A stretch of DNA of 64,000 bases from Acherontichlamydia pituitae (lineage in GTDB: Bacteria; Chlamydiota; Chlamydiia; Chlamydiales; Rhabdochlamydiaceae), in the NCBI GenBank assembly GCA_019634675.1, contig JAHCAX010000001.1:992001-1056000 (forward strand). Reading direction: 5' to 3'. The notes beneath the pieces were generated by a model. The model was not told the origin of the DNA and searched no databases. It saw only the letters and a list, made by a program, of their open reading frames with translations. The translations under genes were made by a program, and so were the position numbers. Positions 1 to 9,423 of the stretch are shown here, in pieces (position 1 is the stretch's first letter; each line of letters opens with the position of its first letter).

Positions 1-41
1 TGTAAAAGATTTATTCTTTCATCAAATGGAGCTGCCATTTG

Positions 42-3000
42 ATGTTAGGATATTTTTCTGGGGCATTAATTTGTTCGCTGGCCTATTTCACGCTCCATAG
101 CGTTGTTGCTGAAGCGATCACGGTGACAAGCACTTCTGATAGCGGATCGAACACTCTTCGAGATGCGATCAATGCTGCAAATGCGAGTCCCGGCACCACG
201 ATCAATTTCAGTGTTGGGCTCGGGCAGATTCAATTGAGCAGCCCGCTGCCTCCTATCACGGCCAATAATACGCAGATCATCGGGAACGCCACCCTCCAAG
301 CCATCAAGGGCTCAACCTCCTCTTTGACAGCGGTCTTTTTCGTCTCAGAAAATGTAACGGGCGTCCAACTTCAAAACCTCTCTATTCAAGATGCGACAGC
401 AATAGGAGGAAGCGGCGGGCATGCGGGAGTTAGCGGCGGCGGCGGCGGGATGGGCGCCGGAGCTGGACTTCTTGTAGCCAGCGGTGCGCAGGTGACGATT
501 TCCAATGTCCAGTTTCAAAACAACACAGCTCAAGGCGGCGAAGGCGGAAGACATGAGCGGGGGCCGACGGACTTAGCTTCTGCCGGCTCGGGCGGCGGCG
601 GAGGTTTTAGAGGAAATGGGGGCGATTCGATCCATGTCGCTGATCAAGGCAGCGGCGGAGGCGGCGGGTTCCAAGGTACTGGCGGGAGAGCAAATGCAAG
701 CAGCGCTGATGTCAGCAAACAGGGCGATGGCGGCGGCGGCGGAGGCGGCGGTATGTTCAATAATAGCGCCGATGCGACCGAATCTCAAGGGTCTGGCGGA
801 GGAGGCACTTCGAGCGATGGCACTTCGACAGGGAGCGGCTGCATGCTTGGCTCTGGTTCTTCAACAGGCGGAACAGGTGGTTCTAATGGAGGAGGAGGCG
901 GCGGCGGAGCCGGCGCTAAAGGTGGAGCTGGAAACCATGGGAATTGCGGCGGGTCGCCTGGAGCTGGAGGAGGTTTTGGGCAAGATTCTCCCTCAGCAAC
1001 AAGCAATGATGGAGGTCCTGGCGGCAACGGTGGCGCTGGTGCGACTGGAGGAGGAGGAGGCGGCGGCGGAGCTGGCGGACGGCCAAATCAGTCTGGCCTT
1101 GCTTACGGAGCAGGAAACCCTGGCGGAGGGGGGAGTGGAGGATATGGCGGCGGCGGCGGAGGCGGCGGCGGATTTGCAGCATTGTCCTTCGCAGAAACCG
1201 AAGGAATTTCCGGCGGCAATGGAGGCAATGGGGGAACTTGGGGCGGCGGCGGAGGCTCCTCGCCAGGATCTGGCGGCAATGGAGGGTATGGAGGCGGAGG
1301 GGGAGGAGGAGCTAGAAATAGCTCTGGCGGCAACGGCGGATTTGGAGGAGGCGGCGGCGGTGGTGGCGGTTCTTTCTTTGGACCGTCCACTCCATCGACA
1401 AGCGTGTTTGGCGGTGGAAGCGGCGGCATAGCCCTTAAACTCGGTGTGGGCGGCGGCGGCGGTGCAGGACTTGGAGGCGCTATCTTCGTTGCCGATGGAG
1501 CTACATTAACCATTACGGACCCGGTCTTCACGAATAATAAGACATCTGGAGGAAAAGGAGGCAGGGGCTCGATCTATGGTTCTGGTTCCGGGGATGGTAA
1601 AGATGGGATTGGAAGAGGTGATGATCTGTTTCTTTCTTCAGGAAGCGCAACGACGCTGCAGGCTGTCGCAAATCCATTAACGATCAACACCAATATTGAT
1701 AGCGATCAAGGCGCTGGCGGAGGAGGCGGAGGAGGATTGACAGTCATCGGACCGCAACTGATCGCCTTTGGAGGTTCCAACACATACACCGGCGGGACGA
1801 CGATCAGCGGAGCGACAAGCACGCTCAGTATTTCAAACGATATTAATTTAGGCGATCCTTCGGGCAATCTCACATTGGTGAACGGAGGGACTCTATTCAC
1901 AACAAACACAACGGCTCCGAACTACTACACGACAAGCAGATCGATCAGTTTAAGCAGCGGCGGCGGTTTAGGAGCGGCTCCGAACACGTTTGGGACTTAC
2001 AACGGCGCAATCAGCGGGACAGGCCCGCTGACGATTTCCGGCGGCGGAACGGTCGTCCTTGCAAACGACCAAAACTCTTATTCGGGCGGAACAAATGTTA
2101 CAGGGAATTTAACAACGCTTTCGATCTCATCCGATGGGGACTTAGGAGCATCTAGCGGCCCGTTGAACATGATAGGCGGCACTTTTCTCATTACAACGGC
2201 CAATGTCGATCTTAATCCAAGCCGCTCTGTCACGATCAATACCGGCTTTTGCAATTTCCTTGTGGACAGCAACATCAGTTCGACGATTGAAGGGCAGATC
2301 ACAGGGAATGGTGTTTTTTATAAAGACCTTCCCGGAACTCTGACTTTGACAAACACAAGCAATAATTATTCCGGCGGGACCTATGTCAATGCCGGCTCCC
2401 TGATCGTTAACTCTTCCAGCCTTCCTGCAGCCGGCGGCGCGCACCTGGCTAGCACTCTTGTTTTCAATCAAGGATTTGATGGGACCTATGCCGGTACGAT
2501 TTCAGATTATGCCCCAGTCCCGGGGACCGTTGTTAAGAATGGGTCTGGAACGCTGACATTAAGCCAATCGAACTCCTACGCTGGCGGAACAACGATCAAC
2601 CAGGGAGCGGTTGCCATTGCAGCGCCAGCTAATTTAGGGACGGGAGCTATCACATTTGGAGGAAGCAGCTCTTTGCTCCTGACAGCTCCGATCACATTAA
2701 CTCAAGCCGTAACTATCGGGAACGGCGTTACGGCAACAATCGGCGATGGGGGAGTCGGCAACCTGTCCACGATTAATGGTCTTATCTCAGGAGGAGGCGC
2801 TTTAGAGTTATCGATGGCATCTTCTGGAACGCTTGTCCTTGGCAACTCATCAAACAGCTATTCAGGCGGGACTCTGCTGAACAGCGGGACCCTTTCTATT
2901 TCCGATGGAGGCAATTTAGGAGCGGGTCCGCTGACATTCATTGGAAACAGCACCCTTCTTCTGACTGCCCCGCTTAGCACTCCCTCCTCAGCAGCGATTA

Positions 3001-5618
3001 CCATCAACGGAGGGATCACAGGGACGATCAATGATGGGGGTAACAATACGACCCTCAATGGGATCATTCGAGATGGAACTCCAGCAGGCGGAGCATTCCA
3101 GAAAATGGGAGCGGGCGTCATGTCCCTCACAGCACCAAGCACCTATACAGGAGCAACGACCATCAATGGAGGCACTCTTGCAATGGTAGGAAGCGGGAGC
3201 ATTTCTCCAAGCTCTGCTATGCAGATCTCGCTGGGTACATTTGATATTTCAGGATATACCGCCTCTTCTTCCTATACGGCAGGAGATATCAGCGGCGCTG
3301 CAGGAACTGCAATCATCTTAGGCAATGTGAACTTAGTCGCGGGAACCGCAAACTCTCCTCCGGCGTTTCAAGGCAACATTTCCGGAAATGGGTCCTTTAC
3401 AAAACAAAATAGCGGGACGTTCATTTTCAGCGGAAGCAACAGCTACCTTGGCGGGACGATCGTCAACGGAGGCGCTCTTGCCATTACCACACTTGCTTCC
3501 TTTCCTACAGGAGGAAACTTGTCGGTCAATAATGGCTCAACGTTCGATGCGACAGCGTTTGGGGCAAGCACATTGCCGGTAGGCAACCTCCAAGGAACGG
3601 GAGGAATCATTAATTTGGGAAGCAACAGCCTTACTGCTACGTCAAACCAGAATACAACGTTCACAAGCTCCGGCCTTGGCATCAACGGAACAGGGATTTT
3701 CACCAAGCAGGGAAGTGCGACGCTGAGGCTGCTTGGCGCCAATACCTATACGGGCAACACCTTCCTCGATCAAGGCGAATTGGACATTTCGCAGGACAGC
3801 AGTTTAGGTGCTGCTGCCGGAATCGTGGAGTTCAACGGAGGCACCTTAGGGATAGAACAATCGTTCTCGACAACAAGAACGTACAATATGATGGCGGCTG
3901 GAACTGTCAATGTCGTTTCACCCGTTGCCGCATTGACCCTTAATAGCGCATTGTCAGGTTCCGGCAATTTTACCAAGACGGGCCCCGGCGCGATGATCCT
4001 TGGCGTAAGCAATGCCGGCTACTTGGGATCGCTCGTCACAGTCGACGGAGGATTGCTGCGCGTTGACAACTTGCTTCCAACGCCAGTTACAGTCAACGGT
4101 GCGGGAACTTTAGGAGGGAATGGGACAGTTGGCAATTTGCTCAATGCAGGAACAGTCAGTCCTGGGAACTCGATCGGCACGCTGCATGTCAACGGCAATT
4201 ATACGCAGACATCGACGGGCCATCTTCATATCGAGATCGATCCGGCAGGCAATTCAGATCTTCTCGATGTGAGCATCGCTGCAAATTTGGATGGGGCCAT
4301 CGATGTCGATCCGTTCCCCGGAGCCTATTTTGCTAATTCCAACATCATCTATGAAGTCGTGATTGCTGCCGGTGGAAGGAATGGTGTGTTTTCCAGGGTC
4401 AATGTGCTCGATCCCGGCGGGATCTTGAAAATGATCGTCGACTATGAACCTGAGTTTGTTTTTTTGCGCGCTGCAAACAACAGGTTCTTTCTTCAAGCGC
4501 CCATCATCAAAGAGCACAACCCAAGACAGGTCGGTTTCTATCTTGAAAACCTGACCTATTATCAAGACGGCCAGCCGATCCCTGCTCAAGAAGATCTGAT
4601 CAGTGTGATCAATGACCTGGTCTCCTTGACTCCGAACAAATTGATCCCTGCCCTTGATCAGCTCCATCCTGCCCAATTTGGAGCTTTTGGAATGCTCAAT
4701 AGCGACTTGCGCAGCCAGATCGCCTCCATTATCAACCGGCACCCGAAAAAGCAATGCTGCAACCATCTGATCGAGGTGCGCAAATGCAACAACTCGAGCT
4801 TGTGGCTCGAGCCGTTCGGCATGCGGATCAAACAAAAGCCCCGGTTCGACGAAAGGGGATTTATCTCCGATACCGGCGGTCTGATGATCGGCGGAGACTA
4901 TGGATTTGGCAACGGGATTGTTTTGGGCGCGGCCGTCGGCGGCAACATCACCTACCTCAAATGGAGCGAAGGGATGGGAAATGCCCATATCCCAAGCGGA
5001 TTTGCGAGCATCTATGCCGATTGGAGCTGCAAGAAAGTGTTCATAGAAACTTCGGTGCTAGGCGGCTATGACCATTTCCGCACTCTGCGGCATATCCATT
5101 TCCCAGGAGAAAACCGGAAGGCCAAAAGCAGGCATCGAGGCTACGATTGGAGCGCCCATTTGGGAGGAGGTTTTGAGGCTCGGGCGCATCGCGTTTATTT
5201 TGAGCCGTTCTTTAACCTTGACTATTCCTCTTTACACCAAGACGGCTTTAAAGAAAACGGCGCAGACAGCCTCAATCTAAGTGTTCAGGAGAAAAACTTC
5301 GATTTGCTCAGAGCAGAGGAAGGGGTGACGGTGACAAGAAGTTTTGCTACGCGCCATGGATGCTGGTCTCCCAGGATATGGGCGAGCATTGTCACAAGCG
5401 TTCCTTTCTACAATAGGAACTACAAGTCTGCGATGCAGGGACAGGACAAATCGTTTACTGTTTGGACCTACCATAAAACTTCTAATCGTTTCTCTCCTGG
5501 GGCAGAACTCATCTGGACCGTCAACGGTGCGATCTCGCTGGCTGCAAAATATGGAGCGGAGATGGGCAGGGGCATCGTCGAACAAAAAGGGGATTTGCGC
5601 TTTGAATGGGACTTCTAA
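42..5618 (+). CDS. Giant glycine-rich autotransporter (type V secreted surface protein)
   Basis: This protein of about 1,858 residues should be exported by Sec and placed on the outer membrane by its own C-terminal barrel. Residues 1-25 form a signal peptide ending VVAEA. Residues about 115-500 are extremely glycine-rich, with long runs of Gly and the pattern GGNGG. Residues about 500-1440 carry repeats of the autotransporter-associated beta-strand type, such as NSYSGGT and TLTLS. The last ~280 residues look like an autotransporter beta domain, with alternating aromatic strands (SSLWLEPFG, FEPFFNLDYSS) and the C-terminal FEWDF, a typical outer-membrane end. The start is set at ATG 42, since a stop lies at 3-5 and a purine-rich site precedes it; TTG 39 is also possible. 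It resembles chlamydial Pmp proteins in architecture, but I did not see a clear series of FxxN and GGAI motifs, so I do not call it a Pmp. The passenger's role is unknown, with adhesion the usual guess. Confidence 0.85.
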   Translation: MLGYFSGALICSLAYFTLHSVVAEAITVTSTSDSGSNTLRDAINAANASPGTTINFSVGLGQIQLSSPLPPITANNTQIIGNATLQAIKGSTSSLTAVFFVSENVTGVQLQNLSIQDATAIGGSGGHAGVSGGGGGMGAGAGLLVASGAQVTISNVQFQNNTAQGGEGGRHERGPTDLASAGSGGGGGFRGNGGDSIHVADQGSGGGGGFQGTGGRANASSADVSKQGDGGGGGGGGMFNNSADATESQGSGGGGTSSDGTSTGSGCMLGSGSSTGGTGGSNGGGGGGGAGAKGGAGNHGNCGGSPGAGGGFGQDSPSATSNDGGPGGNGGAGATGGGGGGGGAGGRPNQSGLAYGAGNPGGGGSGGYGGGGGGGGGFAALSFAETEGISGGNGGNGGTWGGGGGSSPGSGGNGGYGGGGGGGARNSSGGNGGFGGGGGGGGGSFFGPSTPSTSVFGGGSGGIALKLGVGGGGGAGLGGAIFVADGATLTITDPVFTNNKTSGGKGGRGSIYGSGSGDGKDGIGRGDDLFLSSGSATTLQAVANPLTINTNIDSDQGAGGGGGGGLTVIGPQLIAFGGSNTYTGGTTISGATSTLSISNDINLGDPSGNLTLVNGGTLFTTNTTAPNYYTTSRSISLSSGGGLGAAPNTFGTYNGAISGTGPLTISGGGTVVLANDQNSYSGGTNVTGNLTTLSISSDGDLGASSGPLNMIGGTFLITTANVDLNPSRSVTINTGFCNFLVDSNISSTIEGQITGNGVFYKDLPGTLTLTNTSNNYSGGTYVNAGSLIVNSSSLPAAGGAHLASTLVFNQGFDGTYAGTISDYAPVPGTVVKNGSGTLTLSQSNSYAGGTTINQGAVAIAAPANLGTGAITFGGSSSLLLTAPITLTQAVTIGNGVTATIGDGGVGNLSTINGLISGGGALELSMASSGTLVLGNSSNSYSGGTLLNSGTLSISDGGNLGAGPLTFIGNSTLLLTAPLSTPSSAAITINGGITGTINDGGNNTTLNGIIRDGTPAGGAFQKMGAGVMSLTAPSTYTGATTINGGTLAMVGSGSISPSSAMQISLGTFDISGYTASSSYTAGDISGAAGTAIILGNVNLVAGTANSPPAFQGNISGNGSFTKQNSGTFIFSGSNSYLGGTIVNGGALAITTLASFPTGGNLSVNNGSTFDATAFGASTLPVGNLQGTGGIINLGSNSLTATSNQNTTFTSSGLGINGTGIFTKQGSATLRLLGANTYTGNTFLDQGELDISQDSSLGAAAGIVEFNGGTLGIEQSFSTTRTYNMMAAGTVNVVSPVAALTLNSALSGSGNFTKTGPGAMILGVSNAGYLGSLVTVDGGLLRVDNLLPTPVTVNGAGTLGGNGTVGNLLNAGTVSPGNSIGTLHVNGNYTQTSTGHLHIEIDPAGNSDLLDVSIAANLDGAIDVDPFPGAYFANSNIIYEVVIAAGGRNGVFSRVNVLDPGGILKMIVDYEPEFVFLRAANNRFFLQAPIIKEHNPRQVGFYLENLTYYQDGQPIPAQEDLISVINDLVSLTPNKLIPALDQLHPAQFGAFGMLNSDLRSQIASIINRHPKKQCCNHLIEVRKCNNSSLWLEPFGMRIKQKPRFDERGFISDTGGLMIGGDYGFGNGIVLGAAVGGNITYLKWSEGMGNAHIPSGFASIYADWSCKKVFIETSVLGGYDHFRTLRHIHFPGENRKAKSRHRGYDWSAHLGGGFEARAHRVYFEPFFNLDYSSLHQDGFKENGADSLNLSVQEKNFDLLRAEEGVTVTRSFATRHGCWSPRIWASIVTSVPFYNRNYKSAMQGQDKSFTVWTYHKTSNRFSPGAELIWTVNGAISLAAKYGAEMGRGIVEQKGDLRFEWDF

Positions 5619-5758
5619 GAGGTTAATAATAAAATTTTTCATATATATGCGGATTACCGAAGTGCAATCCAAGCATTCTACTAAACTTTTTAATCAATTT
5701 CTTTTTTCCCAATTTTGTGGTATGATTGCTTCATTAAAATGAATGTTGGGAGGAATAC

Positions 5759-6565
5759 ATGAGAAAATACTTTTTAACGACTCTCGTGACCACGATTGCT
5801 GCAATTGCCGGTCAAGCGGATGGTTTTCGTCCTCTTGTGATCTTGAACGATGCTCCGGAAATGGTTTCTGAATCGCCAGATGCAGAGATCCAAAAATACC
5901 GGGAGCACCTTGGCGCCCTTTCTAAGAACGATTCTTTGGTCCTTGAAAGATTCGATCAGTTTGCACAGAGCCTGGATGCCCTTTATCGAGAAGAACATGC
6001 TTTGACATGGGAACAGTTTACGAAAATTTTAAGCGCACTGGACTTCGCTGCTGAAAAGCATCAGTTTCAAACTCGAAAAAACAAAGCCGAAACGCCTTAT
6101 ATTTCCCATCCGATCGGCGTCGCTAACAACCTCATGACGATCGGCGAAGTTAAAGACCCAGCCGTGATCATTGCGGCCCTTTTGCACGATACGGTCGAAG
6201 ATACGCAAACAACCCTCGATGAGATTTCCGAGCGGTTTGGAAAAGAGGTCTCAGGGTATGTGAATGAGGTCTCCGATGACAAGAGCCTTTCCAAAGAGCA
6301 AAGAAAGCGTTTGCAAGTGATCAATGCTTCTCACAAGTCTACAGGGGCTGCCCAGATCAAGTTCGCTGACAAGCTTTATAACCTAACCGATTTAGTGAAC
6401 AATACTCCGGAGGGGTGGAGCCGTGCGCGGATCGACCAGTACTTTGAATGGGCTGAATCTGTCGTCAATCGCTTGCCGGCTTGCAATTCTGAATTAAAAC
6501 AGGCTGTCAGCCAAGTCATCAACCAGTATTGGGAAAGCCAGGATAAATCAGCAGCTAAGAAGTAG
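5759..6565 (+). CDS. Mesh1-type HD hydrolase ((p)ppGpp/NADPH phosphohydrolase family) with signal peptide
   Basis: A 268-residue protein with one HD-type hydrolase domain, residues about 90-250. The metal and catalytic residues of the RelA/SpoT hydrolase family are visible: H101, H117 in SHPIGVA, H143-D144 with E147-D148 in ALLHDTVEDT, and D204 in KFADKLYNL. The stretch SDDKSLSKEQRKRLQ and the later TPEGW and YFEWA motifs match animal MESH1 as I remember it, more closely than long RelA/SpoT proteins. There is no synthetase, TGS or ACT domain. Family members remove the 3'-pyrophosphate of ppGpp, and animal MESH1 also acts on NADPH. Residues 1-22 look like a signal peptide (MRK, then a hydrophobic run), which is odd for an enzyme with cytosolic substrates. 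A site GGGAGG at 5748-5753 supports the start. Substrate and location are inference. Confidence 0.85.
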   Translation: MRKYFLTTLVTTIAAIAGQADGFRPLVILNDAPEMVSESPDAEIQKYREHLGALSKNDSLVLERFDQFAQSLDALYREEHALTWEQFTKILSALDFAAEKHQFQTRKNKAETPYISHPIGVANNLMTIGEVKDPAVIIAALLHDTVEDTQTTLDEISERFGKEVSGYVNEVSDDKSLSKEQRKRLQVINASHKSTGAAQIKFADKLYNLTDLVNNTPEGWSRARIDQYFEWAESVVNRLPACNSELKQAVSQVINQYWESQDKSAAKK

Positions 6566-6580
6566 CTCTAACATTCATGC

Positions 6581-6614
6581 GCATTTGCGAAGAGGCCCTC
6601 CTCTTCGCAAATGC
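6581..6614. terminator. Bidirectional hairpin between convergent genes
   Basis: A perfect 15-bp inverted repeat with a 4-base loop (arms 6581-6595 and 6600-6614) lies between the stop of the Mesh1-like gene (+) and the stop of htpX (-). Position and symmetry fit a terminator shared by both genes. The following T-run is weak. Confidence 0.6.
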
Positions 6615-6628
6615 ATCTAATCAAGCCT

Positions 6629-7540
6629 TTATCTTTCAGAGAGTCTTTGGATCCTGTCGTCTAATGGCGGATGGGTTGCAAACAGCATCATAAAACCGCT
6701 TTTTCCCCGTGTAGAGATCTTCAATGCCTGGAACGAGGGCTTGTCGGTTTGCGGGTCGTGCATCTGCTGCATTCTTTTAAGGGACTCTAAAGCTGCGATC
6801 ATCTTCTCTTTGCCGGCAAGGTCGGCGCCGCCTCTGTCAGCGCGGAATTCGCGGAACCGGGAAAACCATGCTACAACGATCGATCCTAGGACCATGAAAA
6901 CAATTTCGAAAAGAAAGACGAAGATCATGTAGGAAAAGTAGGAGCCTCCCGAAGAAGAGCCGTCGCGAGATTTTCCAAGCCCTGAAAAAATGTAGGCCAG
7001 GATCCTGGCAAGGAACATGACGAACGCGTTGACGATCCCTTGGATCAGCGTCATGGTCACCATGTCTCCGTTGATGATGTGGGCTATTTCGTGGGCAATG
7101 ACCCCTTCAAGCTCTTTCTGCGACATGCGCCGCATCAAGCCTGTCGATACGGCCACTAAGGACTTCCTTTTAGACGGGCCAGTTGCAAAGGCGTTGGGCT
7201 CTGGTGATTCATAAATGCCTACTTGCGGCATCTCGGTCAAATGGGCTTGGCTTGCCAATTGATGGACACTCTGCAGCAATCTTTTCAGCTCGGGGTCGTG
7301 TGTTGACGGATCGATTACGTGGACGCCGAGCATCCATTTGGCCATCTGCCGCGACATTAGCAGGGAAATAAAGGCTCCTCCCATACCCCAGATCAAGCAG
7401 AAGATCAGCAGAGAAGGAACATCAAGTCCATAGCTCTTAAGGAAAGGCTGGACGTGGAAGATGTTGAGGATGATTGAAAGGGTAATGATGACTAAAAAGT
7501 TGATGGCGAGGAACAAAAAGATCCGTTTCGCGTATGCCAT
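6629..7540 (-). CDS. htpX: Membrane metalloprotease HtpX (M48 family)
   Basis: A 303-residue inner-membrane zinc protease of the HtpX family, which degrades damaged membrane proteins together with FtsH in other bacteria. Two N-terminal membrane helices (about 5-28 and 42-62) are followed by the zinc motif HEIAH at 150-154. Two more helices come after it (about 165-190 and 200-228). The downstream zinc ligand lies in EFRADRGGADL, and the C-terminal TRGKSGFMMLFATHPPLDDRI is typical of the family. Length is normal. It is convergent with the Mesh1-like gene and has a near-consensus sigma-70-type promoter immediately upstream. Confidence 0.95.
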   Translation of the reverse strand: MAYAKRIFLFLAINFLVIITLSIILNIFHVQPFLKSYGLDVPSLLIFCLIWGMGGAFISLLMSRQMAKWMLGVHVIDPSTHDPELKRLLQSVHQLASQAHLTEMPQVGIYESPEPNAFATGPSKRKSLVAVSTGLMRRMSQKELEGVIAHEIAHIINGDMVTMTLIQGIVNAFVMFLARILAYIFSGLGKSRDGSSSGGSYFSYMIFVFLFEIVFMVLGSIVVAWFSRFREFRADRGGADLAGKEKMIAALESLKRMQQMHDPQTDKPSFQALKISTRGKSGFMMLFATHPPLDDRIQRLSER

Positions 7541-7577
7541 AGCAAACCCCTAATAAATTTCAAATTCAGACAGAGGC

Positions 7578-7606
7578 ATTATCCCCCCTTTTTTACATGT
7601 TGTCAA
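7578..7606 (-). promoter_or_regulatory. Consensus-like promoter of htpX
   Basis: On the minus strand a perfect -35 box TTGACA (7601-7606) is followed by a 17-base spacer and a -10 box GATAAT (7578-7583). The start codon of htpX is about 40 bases further on. This is one of the two best sigma-70-type matches in the window. Confidence 0.7.
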
Positions 7607-7696
7607 CGCACTTTTTTCCCTTCTTTTTCTTTTGCATATTAATTCGAGTTTGTGACATGTATCTCCTAAACAAATGCGAAGCAATTTGCACAGGTT

Positions 7697-7742
7697 CACA
7701 AGCGAATTCAAAAAGCAGTTTTTGGGTTCACTTGTGTATAAA
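7697..7742. promoter_or_regulatory. Palindrome carrying an extended -10 element
   Basis: An imperfect 18-bp hairpin (7697-7714 with 7721-7738, two G-T pairs and one mismatch) ends in TGTGTATAAA (7733-7742), which reads as an extended -10 promoter for the small gene starting near 7764. The same 16 bases GTTCACTTGTGTATAA occur inverted at 59386-59401, upstream of nusA. Confidence 0.45.
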
Positions 7743-7763
7743 AATGGGGCTGTGTTGATATCT

Positions 7764-7997
7764 ATGATGATCGAAATTGCAAAGCGAACGCGAAAAGACA
7801 AAGGCCGGAAGCTTCTAGACGTGCACGATGTTTTGGCGAAAGACAATGCCTGTTATGTCCTCATCACATGCGGCGAACCGGCAGAAGATGGAAAAATGCA
7901 AGTTGAAATGACTTACGAAGGAGATCGCTCCTTAGCGGCATTTCTGATTGAAAGCGCTCAGGACATCATCGATGACCAGGAGAACATGTCCTCTTAA
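7764..7997 (+). CDS. Small protein of unknown function
   Basis: About 77 residues, basic at the N-terminus (IAKRTRKDKGRKLLD) and acidic at the C-terminus (ESAQDIIDDQENMSS). I recognise no domain or motif and no signal peptide. I prefer the ATG at 7764 to the in-frame ATG at 7674 because a promoter-like palindrome fills 7697-7742 and nothing like a ribosome site precedes 7674. The gene ends 36 bases before the M20 peptidase gene and may be cotranscribed with it. It is possibly a small nucleic-acid-binding or chaperone-like protein, but that is a guess. Confidence 0.5.
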   Translation: MMIEIAKRTRKDKGRKLLDVHDVLAKDNACYVLITCGEPAEDGKMQVEMTYEGDRSLAAFLIESAQDIIDDQENMSS

Positions 7998-8033
7998 GAG
8001 GCTGTCCAAAACAACAAATCAACTTAATATGAC

Positions 8034-9413
8034 ATGAAGACGATATCAACCGAACAGCTCAAGAAATGGTACCGGGACCACCAAGACCGGATCATGAAAG
8101 ACTTTTTCACATTTCTTTCTTTTCCAAGCATCAGTACAGATCCAAAGCATGAGGACGACTCCAGAAGATGCGCGCTTTGGGTCTCAGAGTACTTGACGCA
8201 TATTGGACTGCAAGCAGAAATCTGGGAAACTCCTGGGCTGCCGGTCGTCTTTGCTTCTTACCTAAAAGCAGGGCCGAAACGGCCCACTGTTTTGATCTAC
8301 CATCACTACGATGTCCAGCCTGTCGATCCTTTGGAGCTATGGCATAGCGATCCCTTTACGCCTGTCGTAAAGAAGAACCAGGTCTATGCAAGGGGAGCGG
8401 TTGATAACAAGGGGCAATGCTTTTTCTCTTTGACTGCGCTCAAAGCGGTATTTGAAATGGCTCAGTCTTTGGACATTAACATCAAGGTCTTCATCGAAGG
8501 AGAGGAGGAGTCGGGAGGAAGAGGAACAGCGGTCGCTATCCAGCAGAAAAAAGAGATGCTGAAGGCGGACCATCTCCTTGTCATCGATTTCGATATTCCT
8601 GGGCCTGGGATTCCAGGGATCACTTTAGGGATGAGGGGATTGGTCGCAGTCGACGTCGAATGCGTCAATTCTTCGATCGATCTGCATTCAGGTGTGCACG
8701 GAGGGGTTGCATTGAACCCGAACCGCGCATTGGCCAGCCTGCTTGCCCAAATTTGGGAGCCGAACGGCAAAGTGGCCATCCCCCATTTTTACGATGATGT
8801 GAAAATATTGTCCAAAGAGCACCGCTCATTTGTCGACATGTCCTTTGACAAGCAGCAGTATGAGCACAGCTTCGGCGTCAAAGCCTATGCGAATGAGGAA
8901 GGATATTCTATCCGCGAGTCGAACTGGCTTCGTCCGACGGTCGAGATCAACGGGATGTGGGGAGGATACACAGGAGCTGGTTTTAAAACAGTGATCCCTT
9001 CAAAGGCCCATGCAAAGATCTCGTGCAGGCTGGTTCCCGAGCAAGACCCGGAAAAGATCGCAAAGGCCCTTTCTGCCTTTTTGAAAGAAAAGGCTCCCGA
9101 AGGGATAAAAGTCAGCGTGGATTTCCACAGCGGCGACTCAGCTTATCGCAGTTCTTTTGATTCTCCTATTGTCAAAACTGCGGCTTTAGCTTATGAAGAG
9201 GTATTTGGGAAGCCATGCCGTTATATGCTAAGCGGAGGGTCCGTGCCCATCGTCGTCGACTTGGCCGCAGCAACCGGCGCAGATGTCGCGATGATCGGGA
9301 TGGGGCTTGTAGACGATGATATCCATGCTCCTAATGAGCATTTTGGGCTCGACCGTTTAGAGCTCGGATATCTGACCGTTGCAAAGATACTCGGCCGGCT
9401 TTCTTCTTCATAG
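8034..9413 (+). CDS. M20-family metallopeptidase (dipeptidase/deacylase type)
   Basis: A 459-residue zinc peptidase of the M20 family, which cleaves dipeptides or N-acyl amino acids in the cytoplasm. The metal-site residues are clear: H91 and D93 in HYDVQP, D124 in ARGAVDNKGQ, E158-E159 in EGEEESGG, and a late His in IHAPNEHF. The dimerisation domain sits between about 200 and 370. The normal length and intact motifs suggest an active enzyme. The exact substrate cannot be read from sequence; the closest general type is the carnosinase/CNDP-like dipeptidases. It is followed directly by the coiled-coil membrane protein gene. Confidence 0.88.
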   Translation: MKTISTEQLKKWYRDHQDRIMKDFFTFLSFPSISTDPKHEDDSRRCALWVSEYLTHIGLQAEIWETPGLPVVFASYLKAGPKRPTVLIYHHYDVQPVDPLELWHSDPFTPVVKKNQVYARGAVDNKGQCFFSLTALKAVFEMAQSLDINIKVFIEGEEESGGRGTAVAIQQKKEMLKADHLLVIDFDIPGPGIPGITLGMRGLVAVDVECVNSSIDLHSGVHGGVALNPNRALASLLAQIWEPNGKVAIPHFYDDVKILSKEHRSFVDMSFDKQQYEHSFGVKAYANEEGYSIRESNWLRPTVEINGMWGGYTGAGFKTVIPSKAHAKISCRLVPEQDPEKIAKALSAFLKEKAPEGIKVSVDFHSGDSAYRSSFDSPIVKTAALAYEEVFGKPCRYMLSGGSVPIVVDLAAATGADVAMIGMGLVDDDIHAPNEHFGLDRLELGYLTVAKILGRLSSS

Positions 9414-9423
9414 GAGGATGCCC

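Noticed and set aside
616..1531. Long open frames on both strands inside the glycine-rich region (Ala-, Pro- and Glu-rich translations)
   Set aside because: They are out-of-frame readings of GGC/GGA repeats of the autotransporter. Composition is low complexity and there are no start signals.
4254..4988. Minus-strand 244-codon frame in the autotransporter barrel region
   Set aside because: Antisense to the conserved beta domain with no ribosome site or family match.
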